This document shows positions 43,260-58,100 of a DNA stretch of 64,000 nucleotides, piece after piece. Each line of letters begins with the position of its first letter. The stretch's first letter is position 1. A model generated the notes under the pieces. That model ran no database searches, was not told the DNA's origin, and was given only the letters and a program-made list of their open reading frames with translations. The position numbers and the translations under genes are program-made. The stretch comes from Membranipora membranacea (lineage: Eukaryota; Bryozoa; Gymnolaemata; Cheilostomatida; Membraniporidae): the NCBI GenBank assembly GCA_914767715.1, contig OU612068.1, positions 18,538,001-18,602,000 of the forward strand. The letters are read 5' to 3'.

Positions 43260-46200
43260 ATGACTATGGAAGTCTTGTCTGAATGTGGTACGATAGCTGA
43301 TGTGAAGAATAATAGTAAGTTTCTTTTTTTACCTCACACATAATTAGTCAGTATGATCCATAACTTACCACTAACATTGTTTTAGTTACATAATACGAAA
43401 TTTAAACTAGTAGACATTTTCGAAATTATTCTGCTGTAACTAGTCACTTTTTTAAAAGTTTCGTCTGGATTAGCGAACTCTATGAGCTTAAATCGCTTGC
43501 ATGTGTACTCCAGATCTCACAAAAGCTTGAAAATGATTATTACCTTGGCTTTAGTCGTTTTTTTTAAAGTCTTATCCGGGTATGGAAACTCTACTTATGC
43601 TTGCTTACTAGGTATATTCCAGCTCTTACAATATCTCTGTCTTATTTTGCAGATAACACGATAAAGTCGTCAGACTTGAAGCAGCAGCAGGCACCCAGCC
43701 CACTATCTTCCTCTGTGCCCACATGCGTCGGATGTAGCTGTCCCATCACCGACCAGTTTATATTGAAAGTACAGCCCGATCTTGACTGGCACACAAGCTG
43801 CCTCAAGTGTAGCGAGTGCAGCCGATTCCTTGATGAGACCTGTACGTGTTACTTCAGAGATGGCAAAACTTACTGCAAACAGGACTATCAAAGGTGCGTA
43901 AAAGAATATAGAAGTCTGTTAGCATTAAATTTATCATCACGGCATCATTTCATTGACTGACTTCAAGGTTAGGAATATCCTGAAATTACAAAAGTGATAA
44001 ATTGATGTATCATTTATAGTATTTAATCTCTTAGATAGATTTAAATTTACTGGTGAGAAAATAACATCAGAGACATAATTGAATAGGCTCAAGCGAAAGG
44101 TGGGAAAATGTTTAATCAAAAGACAAGGTCTTCTAACATGTAATTAGTCAGGGTTGTGAATCCTACCCCTACATGCAGTGTGCTGTCTGTTGTGTAGACA
44201 CTATCATTCACTAGCTCCAATGCGTTTATATCATGAGTAATTGTGTGTGTATAATTTCTGCCTAATTTCGGAGCTGTCAGCAACTTATAATAGTAAATTA
44301 TTTGGTTTACTAGAATGACACCTAGCACTGCCAACTGCCCCACACAATTGCTTTAGTGAGCGGTAGGAAAAATGTTTATTATTTGGTTTGTGTTTTATAA
44401 ACAAAACATTAAAAAGTGAGATATTTTTTGGCATCAAATTAAGGCAGGAAGTCATTCAATCAAAATCAGACAATGATTTGTATCTCATTACATCAACGAA
44501 TTCAACCTTAGCTAACAATGACGCATCAACCAAGTTTTACTGATTTTTTTCTTTCTTTTGATAACAAATTAAAAACTCTCAAAAATTTAGTGCAAATTTT
44601 GTAACATGTATCATAACACGCTTATAGCTTGGGTGCCTTTACTATTTGCATCTCTAACCTGACCGAGCTGTTAAATTTCTTCCACTAAATTCGTTCTTTT
44701 GAATTTCTCGATTTGCGTTCAAATGTCGTACAGTACAAGCCTCATAGTAATGTACGCTCGGTTTTTCAATACTAGGCACTGTTAAGACAGCATATGGTTA
44801 TCTATTCCTTGGGTTCAGTAGCACCACGCAAATATAATAGATGGTAATGTTATTATACTATTTGTATAAATTCAGGCATATAATTTACCTATTCTTTTCG
44901 ACTAAATAGAATCGAAAAATCATTGTGGTTGATTACACACTTAGACAAAATAAATGAGCATCCACAGCAGGCTAATATTACATTACAACACTCCCTGGCA
45001 GCTCTTACAATGAGCTCCCATTGTCACGGCAATTTAATTTCTTCCCACTAATAATTAGTCTTCATATGAATTAATACAACATAAACATATATTTAAAATG
45101 AATATTATTAAAATAAATACGACCAATTATCTCAGTACCTTTTGCAAATCCCCAATTCCCCGTTTAAATAAACAAAATAATAAATCAAAAAATTAACTTA
45201 GCACAAATGATTCACAGCGTTTATAGTTAATAGTTCTTTGTGGCAGCCTTTGTTTCTCTTCTTTTAATAAAAAATAGGCCAAACGGCAGCAAGGATCAAC
45301 TAAAGAATTTTCATCCTACACAATTTTATTCCACTTTTAATGACACACGCCAGTATAAGAGCAACTACGAAGGAGAAATAATCTTATAATATAATCTTGC
45401 TAGGAAATCTATAGTGTTCAAGTATAGGGATTTGAGCCCTCCCAACTAATCTCAAAATGTTTGTGTCAAACAATTCAACATGCAGTAAGACCTATTATTG
45501 GTGTTTAAGTCCCAGTGTAAACACTCAGCAATAAGCATGACAAGACAAGGCCAGGCTGAGATTTCATTGTGATGATGACTGCCCATCTCAGTTTCTGTTT
45601 TTGTATCTGGCGTTTGTTTAACTTTATCTGTGTAGCAGCAGATATGCGTGTGTATATGCCATACACATACCGCTCTAAATTCAGACTCATCATTAATTAT
45701 TTAACTGCCAAGCTGTTGTTCCACCTCAAACCAACATCACAGCAGAGCAGTGATATTGTCTTACCATAGAAATATCTCTTTTACAGAGGGTTTTGTGATG
45801 ATATCAAACTTTCCTTCAATTGATTGCATGATAACATTCTCAATTTTCCACAGTTTTCTTGTGTTCGGGTTGTGAATGAATTTATAATCAACTGGTTTAC
45901 GTGTTGGGTTTCAGCCTTATTTATGTGCTAACATATAAAATTTCTTTTGAGATCATCCGACGGCTCTTTGGATCACCAGTGCTCCATGGGTACATTTATC
46001 ACATCCTGATTGCTGTTCTGCCCCTCCCAAACTCTGCCCCTCCCAACCCCCTCCCCGTCCAACAGTCGCTCTCAATTGTTGAAAAGCTTGGATTTTTGTT
46101 TTGTATTTTAGCATGTGATAGACAACTTTTTAGATATATTGAGGCTGGCTCGTCCATCATAGGCGTGTATCAAAGAGTAAAGATATTGTATCAATGTTTG

Positions 46201-49200
46201 TTTGCCCAGATAAAATTAGTAGGGTGGGCATACTAGCTACTGGGGATTAAGATTTGAGTATTTGCTTAGTAAAAGATATACACAAATTCTCACACGTTAT
46301 TGACCACTAATAGTTGCTAAGCTCTCTATTAACCCAAAGGATCATCAATGACTCAATTCTTCTTCTCTATGATCGCAACATGGCCATGACAATTAGGCTG
46401 TATAAGTTCACAGCTATTCTTGTACCCTCAGGCAATTTCATGTCTTTTTGAAACATTTTGCAATTCCCTGTTAACTTCATACAGCGCAATGCTTGATATG
46501 TCTTGAAAAATTTAGACCAAAATTATTAATGTAATATTATTTCTGAGAAAATGAAAAACATTTTTTTCAAGGTTAATTGGATAGGCCCATTTTGTAACCA
46601 ATGCCATCTCTATTAAACAACGCAACATAGGCTCAACCAACTAACACTATCTTATCTTAATCCGAAGATTGATATTTGATTACAACCAGTTTGATACTTT
46701 GAATTGAGACCGAAGTATTCCTAACCTCAACTAGTACCAGTCAATGACCACCTTAATTTTGTATTTTAGATTATTCCTGACACCGAATACATGCTCTAAA
46801 TGCTGCGGAGTCTTCTCAAAGACAGACTACATTATGAGGGCCGACAATCACATCTATCACATAGACTGTTTCAGTTGCACTGCCTGCAGCCGTCGCCTCA
46901 TGCCAGGTGACGAGTTTTCCGTGAGAGAAGGCGGTCTGTTCTGCAGAGAAGATAGCGAAGTTCTGGACAGGAACAGCCGTATGGAAAGTGAGGACCACAT
47001 GCTACAGAGCATCCATCACAATAACAACAACCATATCAAACTTCAAGATAAACAGAGAAATTCTATATCAGGTCAGTCACACTATTCAATTTACTGATTA
47101 CACTCCCCCACAATAATTATAAAAATTTTCCATGACAAAACTCCGAACTTAGGACAGCAAAATCTTTATTTCTTGATATACGATTTAGCAAGACGATTTC
47201 ATGAGTGTTTTATCAATTCCTATATAGGCATCATAAGGGTTTAGTTTGGATTATCTTCACCTTTTTGTAATTGAATGATGGGGGGAGAAGCTAAATGATT
47301 GAAGATGAAAATTAGCTATAGTTTATTTCAATTCAGACTGGACGACCATCACTCATTGTGTTATGAGTGTGGAATGGTTGACTCTCTGATCCGCTTAGAA
47401 TGTTAAGGAGGGTTTAAGTGTCAGTAATCCTAGGAGATGCAGAAGTCTTCACCAAACGAACGTAGATACAATAACATAGAGCTCCGGCTATGCTACTCAA
47501 AATAGCATACAGCTGCTGACTACCCATCTTGGCAGACAATAGTTTATTTGCGTTGGCTGTTATTGAAATACTGAGTTAGTAGGGCTTCAGCACACTTCAG
47601 TGGCAAATCCCTGATATACTGAACGTAAATAATAGAAAATGATTTAATATTTGTTTTAAATCTCTGAGCCGAAATATTGAAAGAATCAAATTGTGTAAAT
47701 ATGTGTTCTGGTGGAAATTTAAATTTTGTTCACTTTGGCATCAACTTGATCGATGCCTCGCTGACAAAGTACGCTGCCTCTACCGTGGCCAGGGGAACGT
47801 CAGCTCAGGTTTCCCACTGCAAGTGTTTACAATTATTTAATAACAAAATAATAACATGAACACAGGTGGATCATTTCATCAAGCATTTCAATATGATTTC
47901 ATCTTTTATCCCAACATTATATTTTCTTCTTCAGACTCGTGCTCGAATAAACTCAAACGTAAAGATGGAAAGCCTACAAGAGTGAGAACAGTGCTCAGTG
48001 AGAAGCAGCTTCATACACTCAGAACATGTTACGGGGCGAACCCTAGACCCGACGCACTTATGAAGGAACAGCTTGTCGAGATGACTGGGCTAAGCCCGCG
48101 AGTGATCAGAGTCTGGTTCCAGAACAAGAGATGTAAAGATAAAAAGAAAAGTATGATGCTGAAACATCTCCAGCAACAAGAAAAGGTAGATGTCAGCATG
48201 TTTATCTCTTGGCATTTCGCTCTTGTCGGTACACCCAGGCGGTTTTTATTTACGATGGTGACTAACTCGAATTCAAATCAATCTTGGTCATTGTCTCCTG
48301 TTAACTATCGCTTAGATCTAGCATGACTCTTGCGTATTAAAATGGATTGTTATTCATGCAAAAGAATTTTTGATATCTTGAAAAGATAGTTTTAATTTGG
48401 ATAAGAAAATTACAGGATTGAAATGCCGAAATTGATTCATATTAAACCAATCAATGGTAATTTCAGACACCTTGCCATATTTTGATAAATCATTAAATTG
48501 CTATTCATTGGTGCCAAAAATGATACAGATCGCTTTGGACCCTAGCTAGCAAATTTATTTATGTACACTATTTAGCTGACAATAGTTTCAGAGAATTTAA
48601 AATTTTAACTCAGCTTATTGTGTGCAGTCCGCCTGCTTGGCTTGTTTGGCTTGACAGATAATTTGGAAAGCAATGCAACATAGGGTAGACAAAATCAAGA
48701 TATATCCAGCGCTTCCAAAACCACCATTTTAATCTAAACTTAATTTATTTTAGACGATGCCAGGTAGCATGCAGGGAGTACAGATGGTAGCACAGAGCCC
48801 CTTACGGCACGACGCGGGTCTACAACCCATCGAGTCGTACCACCACCAATCCTGGAAAAGAATGCCAGACTTTCCTTCCAACCAACACGAGGAAATCAAC
48901 CATAACACATTCCCCTCCATTGTAAGTATTCACATCAGTTTCCAAGCGGAAAATTATATTTTTGCAAAGGCGGTTGGTCTGTTCAAGGGCGCCCACTTGT
49001 TTAGCTATTGGTCTAAGAATTTTGTAGAAGATCTTACTATTGGCTGTGAAAAACTTGTGGAAAATCTGCATTGATTGATTAAACGGTCAATTGAATCTTT
49101 CCATGATGTTTGTTTTGATAACATAGACAAGTTTAGGAAAGTTTCTACATGCGTAGGACTAGCCTATGTTTCTGTATCTTCTGGTCCCGTATACGTTGTT

Positions 49201-49434
49201 ACGAACCATAGCTCATTCTCACACCTACACTACAATTTTGACGTTTAATCCTAAATGTCAATTACGATATTCATTATCAACTATTTATTTATTAATTTAC
49301 AGATGAGTTCCATCTACAGCAGCGATGACTCTGCCGTTTATCTGGGCGAGGATGAATATATGGATTGTCTTCAGCCTGGCAGCGTCAGCAGTCAGTTCTC
49401 AGGCGCTTCTACAAGTCCGCACAGTTCAGGGTAA
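43260..49434 (+). CDS. ISL1: Islet-class LIM-homeodomain transcription factor, 6 exons
   Basis: Nuclear DNA-binding factor. Exons: 43260-43314, 43653-43893, 46770-47071, 47935-48185, 48754-48921, 49303-49434. All are GT-AG and in phase, giving 382 aa (human ISL1 349). An in-frame TGA upstream supports the ATG at 43260. LIM1 spans about 43-97 (CVGC ... [11 protein letters not shown] ... TYCKQDY) and LIM2 about 107-160 (CSKC ... [11 protein letters not shown] ... LFCRED), each with the full set of zinc ligands. The homeodomain (212-271) keeps [39 protein letters not shown] and Q50. Residues 286-325 contain the family motif [14 protein letters not shown]. The symbol marks the ISL1/2 family; a single pre-duplication Islet is likely. 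LIM2 and the LIM1-LIM2 linker are unusually diverged. The gene is convergent with SCAPER, 2.7 kb between stop codons. Confidence 0.96.
43894..46769 (+). other. Islet intron 2 (2.9 kb)
   Basis: The largest Islet intron, between LIM1 and LIM2. No coding exon inside. A compact AT-rich patch at about 45030-45080 combines TTTAATTTC, CTAATAATTAG and CATATGAATTAAT, which resemble homeodomain and E-box sites. A C-rich run lies at 46020-46065. Confidence 0.5.
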
Positions 49435-49997
49435 AGCGCTGAAAAATATCACATAATGTAACGCTACACAAAAGATCATCAAAAACTGCTACTGCTTCGA
49501 CCAAAGACTTGGAGACTCCTTGCTAGGTATCCTAGCTGAGCACGTACCAGAAACAGTGTAATTGAAATTGTGAATTTCATATTCCGGTCGAAAGGATTTA
49601 ACCGTAAACTCGTAAATCTGGTGAAATAGCTGTGAAAATGTAAATAATTTAAATCTCTGACATTTTATTGGTATTGTGAAACTGGAGAAAAATCTATTTT
49701 GTACTATTTATTTGTAAATTATTTGGATGAACAAAATGGTAATTTCTTATTATCATGAAATATGGTATATTTAATCTTGTATTGAATGGCTGAATGTGAC
49801 GTGTCTTCGGAATTCTGGTTTTTGCTTCTAGAAGAAAAATCCATACAGTATTGAGTTGTACATCGAATATTACTTTTTGAATGAAAGTCACTTAGCACAT
49901 CGATATTCATTTTTGACATTTGAATTTTATCATCATTTTTTAGACCTGCAATATGTCCTTTTTCTGTGGTGACACATGAAATCATCTTGAGCATTAT

Positions 49998-50003
49998 AAT
50001 AAA
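49998..50003 (+). promoter_or_regulatory. Candidate Islet poly(A) signal AATAAA
   Basis: Canonical hexamer about 560 bases after the Islet stop. A second AATAAA lies at 50335-50340. The choice between them is open. Confidence 0.4.
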
Positions 50004-50340
50004 AATCACTAAATTAATAATATGCAAATTATTACTTTTCATTCGGCATCAATTGAAATGCTGACTGACTCTAGACACACAGAGCAGTCCCTGATTTGTG
50101 TATAGAGAATAATAGACATACGCCTCGCGGCAATACAAGTCTACTGCTAGTTCTAGTCTTTGCTTATGACATGCAGAATTGTGAATCTATGTAAATACTT
50201 TGCGTTGTTATAAGTTTATTTAACAAGGAATTAATTGTTTACCATGTAGGCTGGGTAATCCTGCAAGTTTATCAATCAAATCACAAATATAACCATAATC
50301 TCATTATCTGTTATTGATAATTCTAATTAACTGCAATAAA

Positions 50341-51765
50341 ATCCATTGACAATGTAATTATTTGGGGCCGATGCTACATAACACACTACTGCCAAAATTC
50401 TTCCACACTTTCTGCACAAGGATACGCAAGGCAGGGTCCAAATGAAATATAAAAATGACTTTTTAGGTTTCTTGACCTAAAATTTACTGTATCAGGATGT
50501 CCCAAACTCCCTGATAGGATTGTAACTGTTGATGAATTACACAACAGAGGTTTGTAGTTACTATTCCATGCTCAAACTAACGATATTAGTTACAGCATCT
50601 ATTGCATGAGTTGACACAGCTAACTATTGAAGCTGTTAAACTGTATTCCGGAGTGTCTGTGAAACTGAAAACGCCAAAAAAGGCATAGACATTATGTAAC
50701 TAATTAAATTTGTAGGCCCAACCAAATATATTGCGAACTAAATTTTGTGGGTATAGGATAGCGCTCGGTTCGCTGTATGATGATAGAAAGCATCGCAGAA
50801 GCCACAGTATATGAATCACAAATAACCTCTGACATTGCTGGCAAGGTGGTGCACCGAAACACAGGCTCAGTTTGTGATCAGCAGGATAAACTACGCAGCT
50901 AGTATAAACTTCGGCTTGTTAAGAAGTGTAATTTTTCTCATGAGCTACGCTCAGCATACCCCCAGGTGCATCAGCTGTGTTGTATATTGGTCTTTGAGTG
51001 TTTGCTTCTCTTCACAAATCTCATTTAAGGTGTGAACAAAAAATCTTGTCTTTTGTACAAATCGCAGCATTTGCAATGTTTTGTGAGTTTCCTATTGCCG
51101 TAATCAACGAGGGATCAAGCCAATACAATAACAGCAAAGATTGCTGTTTTATCATCATGCGCTGTGTAAACTTAACCAAGTTTGCACGAACTTTAAAGCT
51201 CTTGGATTACATGTATTGTGCCAGCTAAGCTAGCTACACCAGTGAAAAGGACATGTAAACTGTGTTCAGTAATACCTCAACATCAAATGTAAATGTGGTA
51301 TTTACCCTCCGGGCCCTAATAGCTCCCTGGCTTGGTGACGGATCATATTCAACAAGCCTTCGAACAATGAATACCACAAAAACTACGTCTATTCAGCTCA
51401 TCATTGGGAAGGTTATCGAACATCATGGCAGGGTAACCTGAGGAATTATGCCTCGGGCTTCCCTGAGGCCCAAAATGTTCCATACCCTGGAATTTAAAGC
51501 TCTGAAAATTTTGAGCCGTTCATTCAAGCTCAACAGGGCTAGCGTTATTAGCAACCTAAACAAAAAAAACATAACATTTTTTGCATATATTTTTATTTTA
51601 CACGCAAAAGAACAAAAAAGAAGAATTAGAGAAGCTTCAAGAACAAAACTGAAATAGTCGGAAAAATGATATAGAAGTGTCCTAGACTCTCCACTCGGAA
51701 ATAACAGAAGACAAAACATCAACTGGAGTTCATGTTCATGAGCAATTGATGGTGAAAAACTCAGT
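50341..51765. other. Convergent Islet/SCAPER interval
   Basis: No recognisable exon. A 159-codon ORF on the minus strand (51423-51902) is AT-rich, not similar to anything I know, and overlaps the likely SCAPER 3' UTR. Confidence 0.5.
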
Positions 51766-51771
51766 TTTATT
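51766..51771 (-). promoter_or_regulatory. Candidate SCAPER poly(A) signal
   Basis: TTTATT on the plus strand (AATAAA on the minus strand), about 360 bases beyond the SCAPER stop codon at 52132-52134. Confidence 0.4.
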
Positions 51772-52131
51772 GTGATTTTGAACCACATTTTTTGGAATAC
51801 ACAAACAATACACTGCAAAAAATTATAGCTTTCACAATATGAGATGATTGAAATTTTTAAACTGGAACTTTGGCTATCTGGGAAAGACCAATGTCTGTAC
51901 ATTTAAACAGATTTTAGCCATCATAAATACCCTCATAGTTATGGAATAATGGATCATAAGGTGATGGATTCGAACAAGAAGAGCAAATATTCTGACAGGG
52001 GAGGTGATTGGTATGATTATGCGGCTCAGCAACTACAGCATAAAGATGATTAGGAGATCTTAGGCACAAAATACTGTTCATTAGCATTACAAATATCACA
52101 GGTATTTTTACACGTGGCATGATTGGAGGGG

Positions 52132-55100
52132 TTAACTGCTCTTGGATCCAGCAAAGTATGTTTTGGCATCATTCCAGAGGCTCTCTGGAAATCTTGAGAT
52201 TAATGACATTCGGCCATCAGCTGCCGCACCTCCTGAAAAAGAGACAATAATCCATTATGAAATATTCGGTACCCATTTAGACAATACCATTGCCAATACG
52301 TTTGACTAGAAACTCAATAAAATAAGATAGCAATTATAATTTACTTTATTTTTATGTCGAAATTGGGCTTCTACACTAAAAACTTTTTTTTTGGGGTGGA
52401 ATTGTAATGATGTAATGTGGAAACAAATCTAGTTTATCTTCTCAGCCTAACATCTTCGCACAGACAGACAGCATCTATGTTTGTATTGAGAAGGTATGGA
52501 TCAATTCCTCTGTGTACAAACATTGAGATAAATATACAAATATCAGTGATAATTATTTCGGATACACATGTCGATAATTCAAGCACCTGAGATGACCTGC
52601 CATCCAGAATTGTTACATAAAACAAAAATATTCTGACAGCAGACTCGAGAGTACTTACACCTGAATGACAGCTAGGACAATGCTATCATTGGCAAAGTTG
52701 GTGTCAACTTTAGTTAAACTATGGAAATACCATACCAAAAAGATTAAACTTAAAAACTGTTCGCCCTCAAACCCGAATCAATTTTGCCGTTGATATTTCC
52801 GTTTGCCCTAGTAAGCTCGTCACAATTATGCTGCCAGAAGGCTATGCATGGGTGCATTTGTGTTAAACCTTGTGGGCTGATGAGTTTGATTGGAGAATTC
52901 AGAAAACACACAAAACTACCAGAAAATCATTTAAATAAATATTTACAATTTATCGTTGAAGCGATTGCTTTTCACCTTTACGTGTTGATATCAAACATAA
53001 AGTATCATTTGCAAGTGGCATTTCGTGTATTTATCAATAGCGTGCCACCTTTCCACAATTTCACTAATACCAATCTCCCAAACCATAATTTCACAGTGTA
53101 GGCCAATTAATAAAAAAACCATGATGAAAAATGTAAACAAAAATATACAACCTAGGTGATGAAATGTTAAAGAGAAACCACAATAATCATAACTTATCAA
53201 CGCTTGAGTTTTCCCTGCTTAACCTATGTATCAATTTGCAGGCATCAAGACGCATTGAAATTACAATAGAAATATGTGAAAGAAGTTGATTCACCAGAAT
53301 ACTACTGATTCTGATGGGCCGATAAATAACATAATACACAGCTGTAGAAAGAAAAAAACCATTAATATGAATGTCTTGCTACAATAAAAGCAAGGATATT
53401 ATGTGGCACATGTTGATGATAATATGCTTACCAAGTTTTGGGCGCACAGGGGGAGATAGACTGTCCTGCTGCTGTTTAAGCATAGATTCCTGTAAAATAT
53501 AATAAACCATTCTGTCAGAAAGAGTTGAACCACCCATGAAAACTAATTTCTTTTCACGATATGAACAGTCTCTGTCTAAAATTGTTTTGACTCAAAAATA
53601 CAGACAGACAACCAGATTGATCTTAGTTTAGAAGAGGACAAATTTTGGCGGTGTACGTGATAAAAATATTGATTTGTAAGCCCCTCTGTAGTACACCGCA
53701 TCTGAAGCAAGACCAAAACTGGTCCTGGCATACAGCCATTATAGCTGATGCAAGAGGTATGGCCTTGATAAGGATTCTGGAAACTTTTACCAAGGACAGA
53801 CCAAGGCGAACATTAAATCTCTGGAAGCACAGGGGATAAATGCCGAGTTTGTTTGTAACAGGTGTTAACCATCGAATACCCATGCATTGCTCTACATACT
53901 TTTGCTGTCAAAATCCTCAATTCAGGTGAATACAGTGATTATGGGCGAGGCGTCAACAATGCTTTAGGAAAGGCTTGGTTTAACTGCTCGAAACTGGCTC
54001 AAACTTTCAACATTTGATCTATATTGTAGCATCAATCCCTATGTCTGTGTGTCTAAGTATGTTTTGACACAATATAAGCATGCAAAATATGAAGGTTGTT
54101 GTCATGTCTAAGTTAGTCTGGTCGGGCTAGATCTCAGAGGAGGTGATCGGATTAACCTGGGATACAACAGTTTGTAAAGTGGGGAAAATGCCCTTTCAAC
54201 AAGCGCCAAAATTTTGAGTGCCATAGAGGTGTCCATGTTTAATTCACACATACTGCAGGTTACAGGCGGATGTCCAAATATTTTTTCTCAGATGTTTGTT
54301 AGTCAGAGAAAACTTTTCTGTTCATAAAACGAATACATATCATCTCATACATCAACATTGTAGAAATATACACTGCAGACTATGGCGCGGCGAGAAAAAC
54401 TGCATTAAATTTGTACACAGCGCTTTGTATCACCCTTTCCAAAGCCATCAATTCCGTTTGAGGTGCGCAGGGTCTGGTTTTTTTTTATAGATTGGAGAGT
54501 ATTATAATTATTGTACACAATATGCAAGATTATGAACTAGATATAAACGGCTTTCAAGTTGAACATGATTTTTGGTGTTGGGGGCAAAACCCAAAGTTGT
54601 ATGTTGGGTAAATATATTTTTTACATTGGTCATATGGCTGGTTTTGCGTAATTAATTCAGAAAAAGTCAACCAAAAGCTCCTGAATGGTTGACCTAAAAC
54701 TAAATGTCTACTAAAACTACATATGAACAAGTGAAAACTGCATATGCCTATCTATATCAGAAATCAAACCTCCCATTCAGGTTTCCATCTTTATGCAACA
54801 GACTTTTTCATTGACAAAATTCAGGATGTCGAGACAAAATAATCTTGATTTGTGAATATTTTACTGGCAAGTCGGCAGCACAAAAGATGCACAGCAGCTT
54901 TCACACGAGGATCAGCCTCATTGTTCAGTACAAAGCCTCAATACACCAGAATTTCAAAACATAATCATCGGCAATATTCATGAGTTTTCTCAGCGGAATA
55001 TTATTTGAGTTTGGAACACACCGATATACATTTTAATAATCACATCACAAGGCCGACTTCATCAATATTTTCAAAGCGAATAACACCATCTCATGGTGGC

Positions 55101-58100
55101 ATTGTGTACGCAGGGAATTATAACACCAATCACCTGAGACGCTGTTTACGCTATTAAACTGTTACCAGATTATGATGATGATAGTAGATTGAGCGGAAAT
55201 TCCCACTTCATATTCACAATAACAAAAACAGTCGTACAAACTTTCCGTGTTACACTTCACGGTAGAGATATGCGAAACCATTAAACTATGTTAAATAAAA
55301 TCTAGTGCGTAGTCTATGACCATGACAGATTTTCACGAATTTGCCAAAAGATGACGTTCCTTGTGACAAGATACAAATGCTTAATTAGTACCAAAGTTCT
55401 TCATACCTATTAGCACGTGTTAACACACTTGGCTTCCGTCAGAAACTCTAATGAACAAGGTGACAACTAGATCTACGGCTTTAATCGAGATGCGAATATA
55501 ATAATAATGATAATACGCAAACCTACCTCCAAAAAATTGGCAAGCAGATCACAGCTTAGTTCTTGTTCTAGGATTGCTTTGTTTCTATCACATTCATAGC
55601 AGCAAGCGATGAGGCAGGGGTACAATATTGTCACCAACTTAGGATCACTGAAATACTGGAATGGTAGGCTACACAACTGCTGCAAAATTGTTGGGCTTTG
55701 TCCTGATTGTACTATTGCCTGCAATGGAAACAAAATTTGGGTCTGTACTGGCAAAGTTTGACCTCTGTTGTGTTTAAAAGGAACACCGATGAGGTTGTAG
55801 CAGTGATAAGTCCTACATAACACAAAACTATGGGAAAAATTTAGTCATATCCGTATTAAGGTCATACCATAGACATGACATATGGGTCATACACATGGGG
55901 AATTCTGCGTCATCCATGCGATGAAATTTCGATATCATTTCAATTTGACTAAGAGTGTGAAATGACTCAAAGTCTATGCTATCGAATTTAATTTAATGAA
56001 TAAATGACAGATACTGGAAGCAAAGTAAGACACATGAATTGGTCAGTCAGCCAAACTTCTCTTCTCACCTGGTTTTCCGGGTTTAGTATAACAAAGTACC
56101 CCACAGTGAGAATAACTTCATGTAGGAGCTCTTCGTTATCACTCTGATGATGGTTACAGTACCAGGTTAGATAGCTGACGATATGACGGAGCTCCAGAGA
56201 AACACCTTCCGCACCCAGAACTCTCTGTAAACGTGGTTTGCATGAAGAGAATATAAATATCAACTAAAAGAACATCTATTGAAAAAAAGACACTACGATC
56301 TTTTATACTTGTAAGATTTTCTAGTTGAGGAGGCTATGAAAACAAATCTGGCTGTTATTTTGTAAGAATTTAAGTGATGAATTATACTTGTGAGATGATA
56401 TTGGCTCATTTCGGGCATACCAAATTCCCTCCCCATTAAATTAAGTTTTACCCTCAATAATCCATCGCCAGTATCATTTTAAATACAGAGGATCATATCA
56501 GGTTCAAACAAATAGAGGCAAGGTTAGGGCTATGATGGATGTGCAAGTAACTTCCTGCCCATGTTATTAGCTGGGTTTTCCAGTTTGTAAGTAGATATGA
56601 ATGCATAGTGAAAAACAGGAAAATCAACTCAATCTGGTTGAACTTTGCAGAAATGAGGCCTGTATAATGATGAGCTCTATCCACATGCGGGGTATAGTTA
56701 GTTCTATAACCTGTAAATCTTATCATAATAAAGGCTTTGGTTTTCCCGAGTGACATGCAGTGTGCTGGTTGAAACCATGTAACATCATTCCGCATGAGGG
56801 TTCGAAATGGAAAATCCCATGGTATCAGCAAGAGGTACGTCAGCTGTATCATTATCATTTCACACAAACATAATCAAAGGTTTTGCAACCGGAATGCTAC
56901 CTGTATGAGCTTGTAATCCATGGTGGCCAGCTGGTTGATTAGCTTAAGGCCCACCAGTGTAACAGTGAGAGTGTTGGGCGATAGTTCGGGTGGGGTAGGC
57001 GTCTCCCCTCTGGTTGGTACGTTATGAAGAAGCATTCCATACAAAAGAGACATTATTCCAGCCAACTCAATGTCCTCATAGGTCTGCATAAGGGGTGTAG
57101 TGTCAGAGACAGGAGGTTCAAATATATCCTTCTTCCTAAAAATAAAGGATGAAAATATTTATATAGATAATATATTATTATATTATATTGTGATCAATAT
57201 ATATTAATTATAATGACTAACCACCCTAGAACATGAGGAAAGAAGCCTAAAAGTTCAAACAGTCAGACGTGCTTCTTCTGGTGTTCAATAAATACAGTAC
57301 TTAGACGGATAGATGAATAGACAAATTCTTGTCTATGTTGAAACATCTAGCAGATTCCAGCATCAACATATCCGTCATTGTTTATAATGTTATCATTGGT
57401 GTTATGTGGTGCTGGGTAATATTGAGATAACACCACAGCAAAAAATCTTAAAAATACTGAATTGCGATATCTGAGGTGTAAGTCCGACTTAAAAACCCCA
57501 GGGACTGCAATAAAATTGTCAATACCACTTTTATTTCAACCATAACTAAGACTGACCAAAATATCCATATTATTACAGCAATTATTGCAATGAACTGATG
57601 GAACTTTGGTACAACACTACTAAATTAAATTGAGGTTGTCCAGGATTATTAAATATACCATATGCCCAATATTTCTTATACTCTAATTCAAGGGGCCTTA
57701 TTGTAACCATTGCCCACGTTATTGTCTCTTGAACTATTCCCGTTTCTGATGAGAGCAGCCCAGACTGAGAACATCAACTAAGAGTGATGCTATTATGACG
57801 CGACTACATACAGTTGCTATATATATTATATTATGTAATAACTTTATGCGCATCTACATACCTCTTAGCAGTTAGTTTGGTGATGGCAGTCAGGAAGCTG
57901 ATACTGTGTTGAAGGAATGAGAAGAGGTAAGAGTTACTATCTAATGAGCCTCTGACGCTGCTGTACAGATTCTGTAGTTTATCAACAATCCCCACTGTGA
58001 TAACATAGCTATAAGAGAAACAAATAAACAAACTATTATGTTTGATTCGCCTGGAACTTAGTATGCGTTGCATATCATTTTAAATAGGAAATTGTAGGGC

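Noticed and set aside
51423-51902. 159-codon minus-strand ORF as a gene
   Set aside because: Composition is AT-driven, with no recognisable domain, and it lies in the probable SCAPER 3' UTR.
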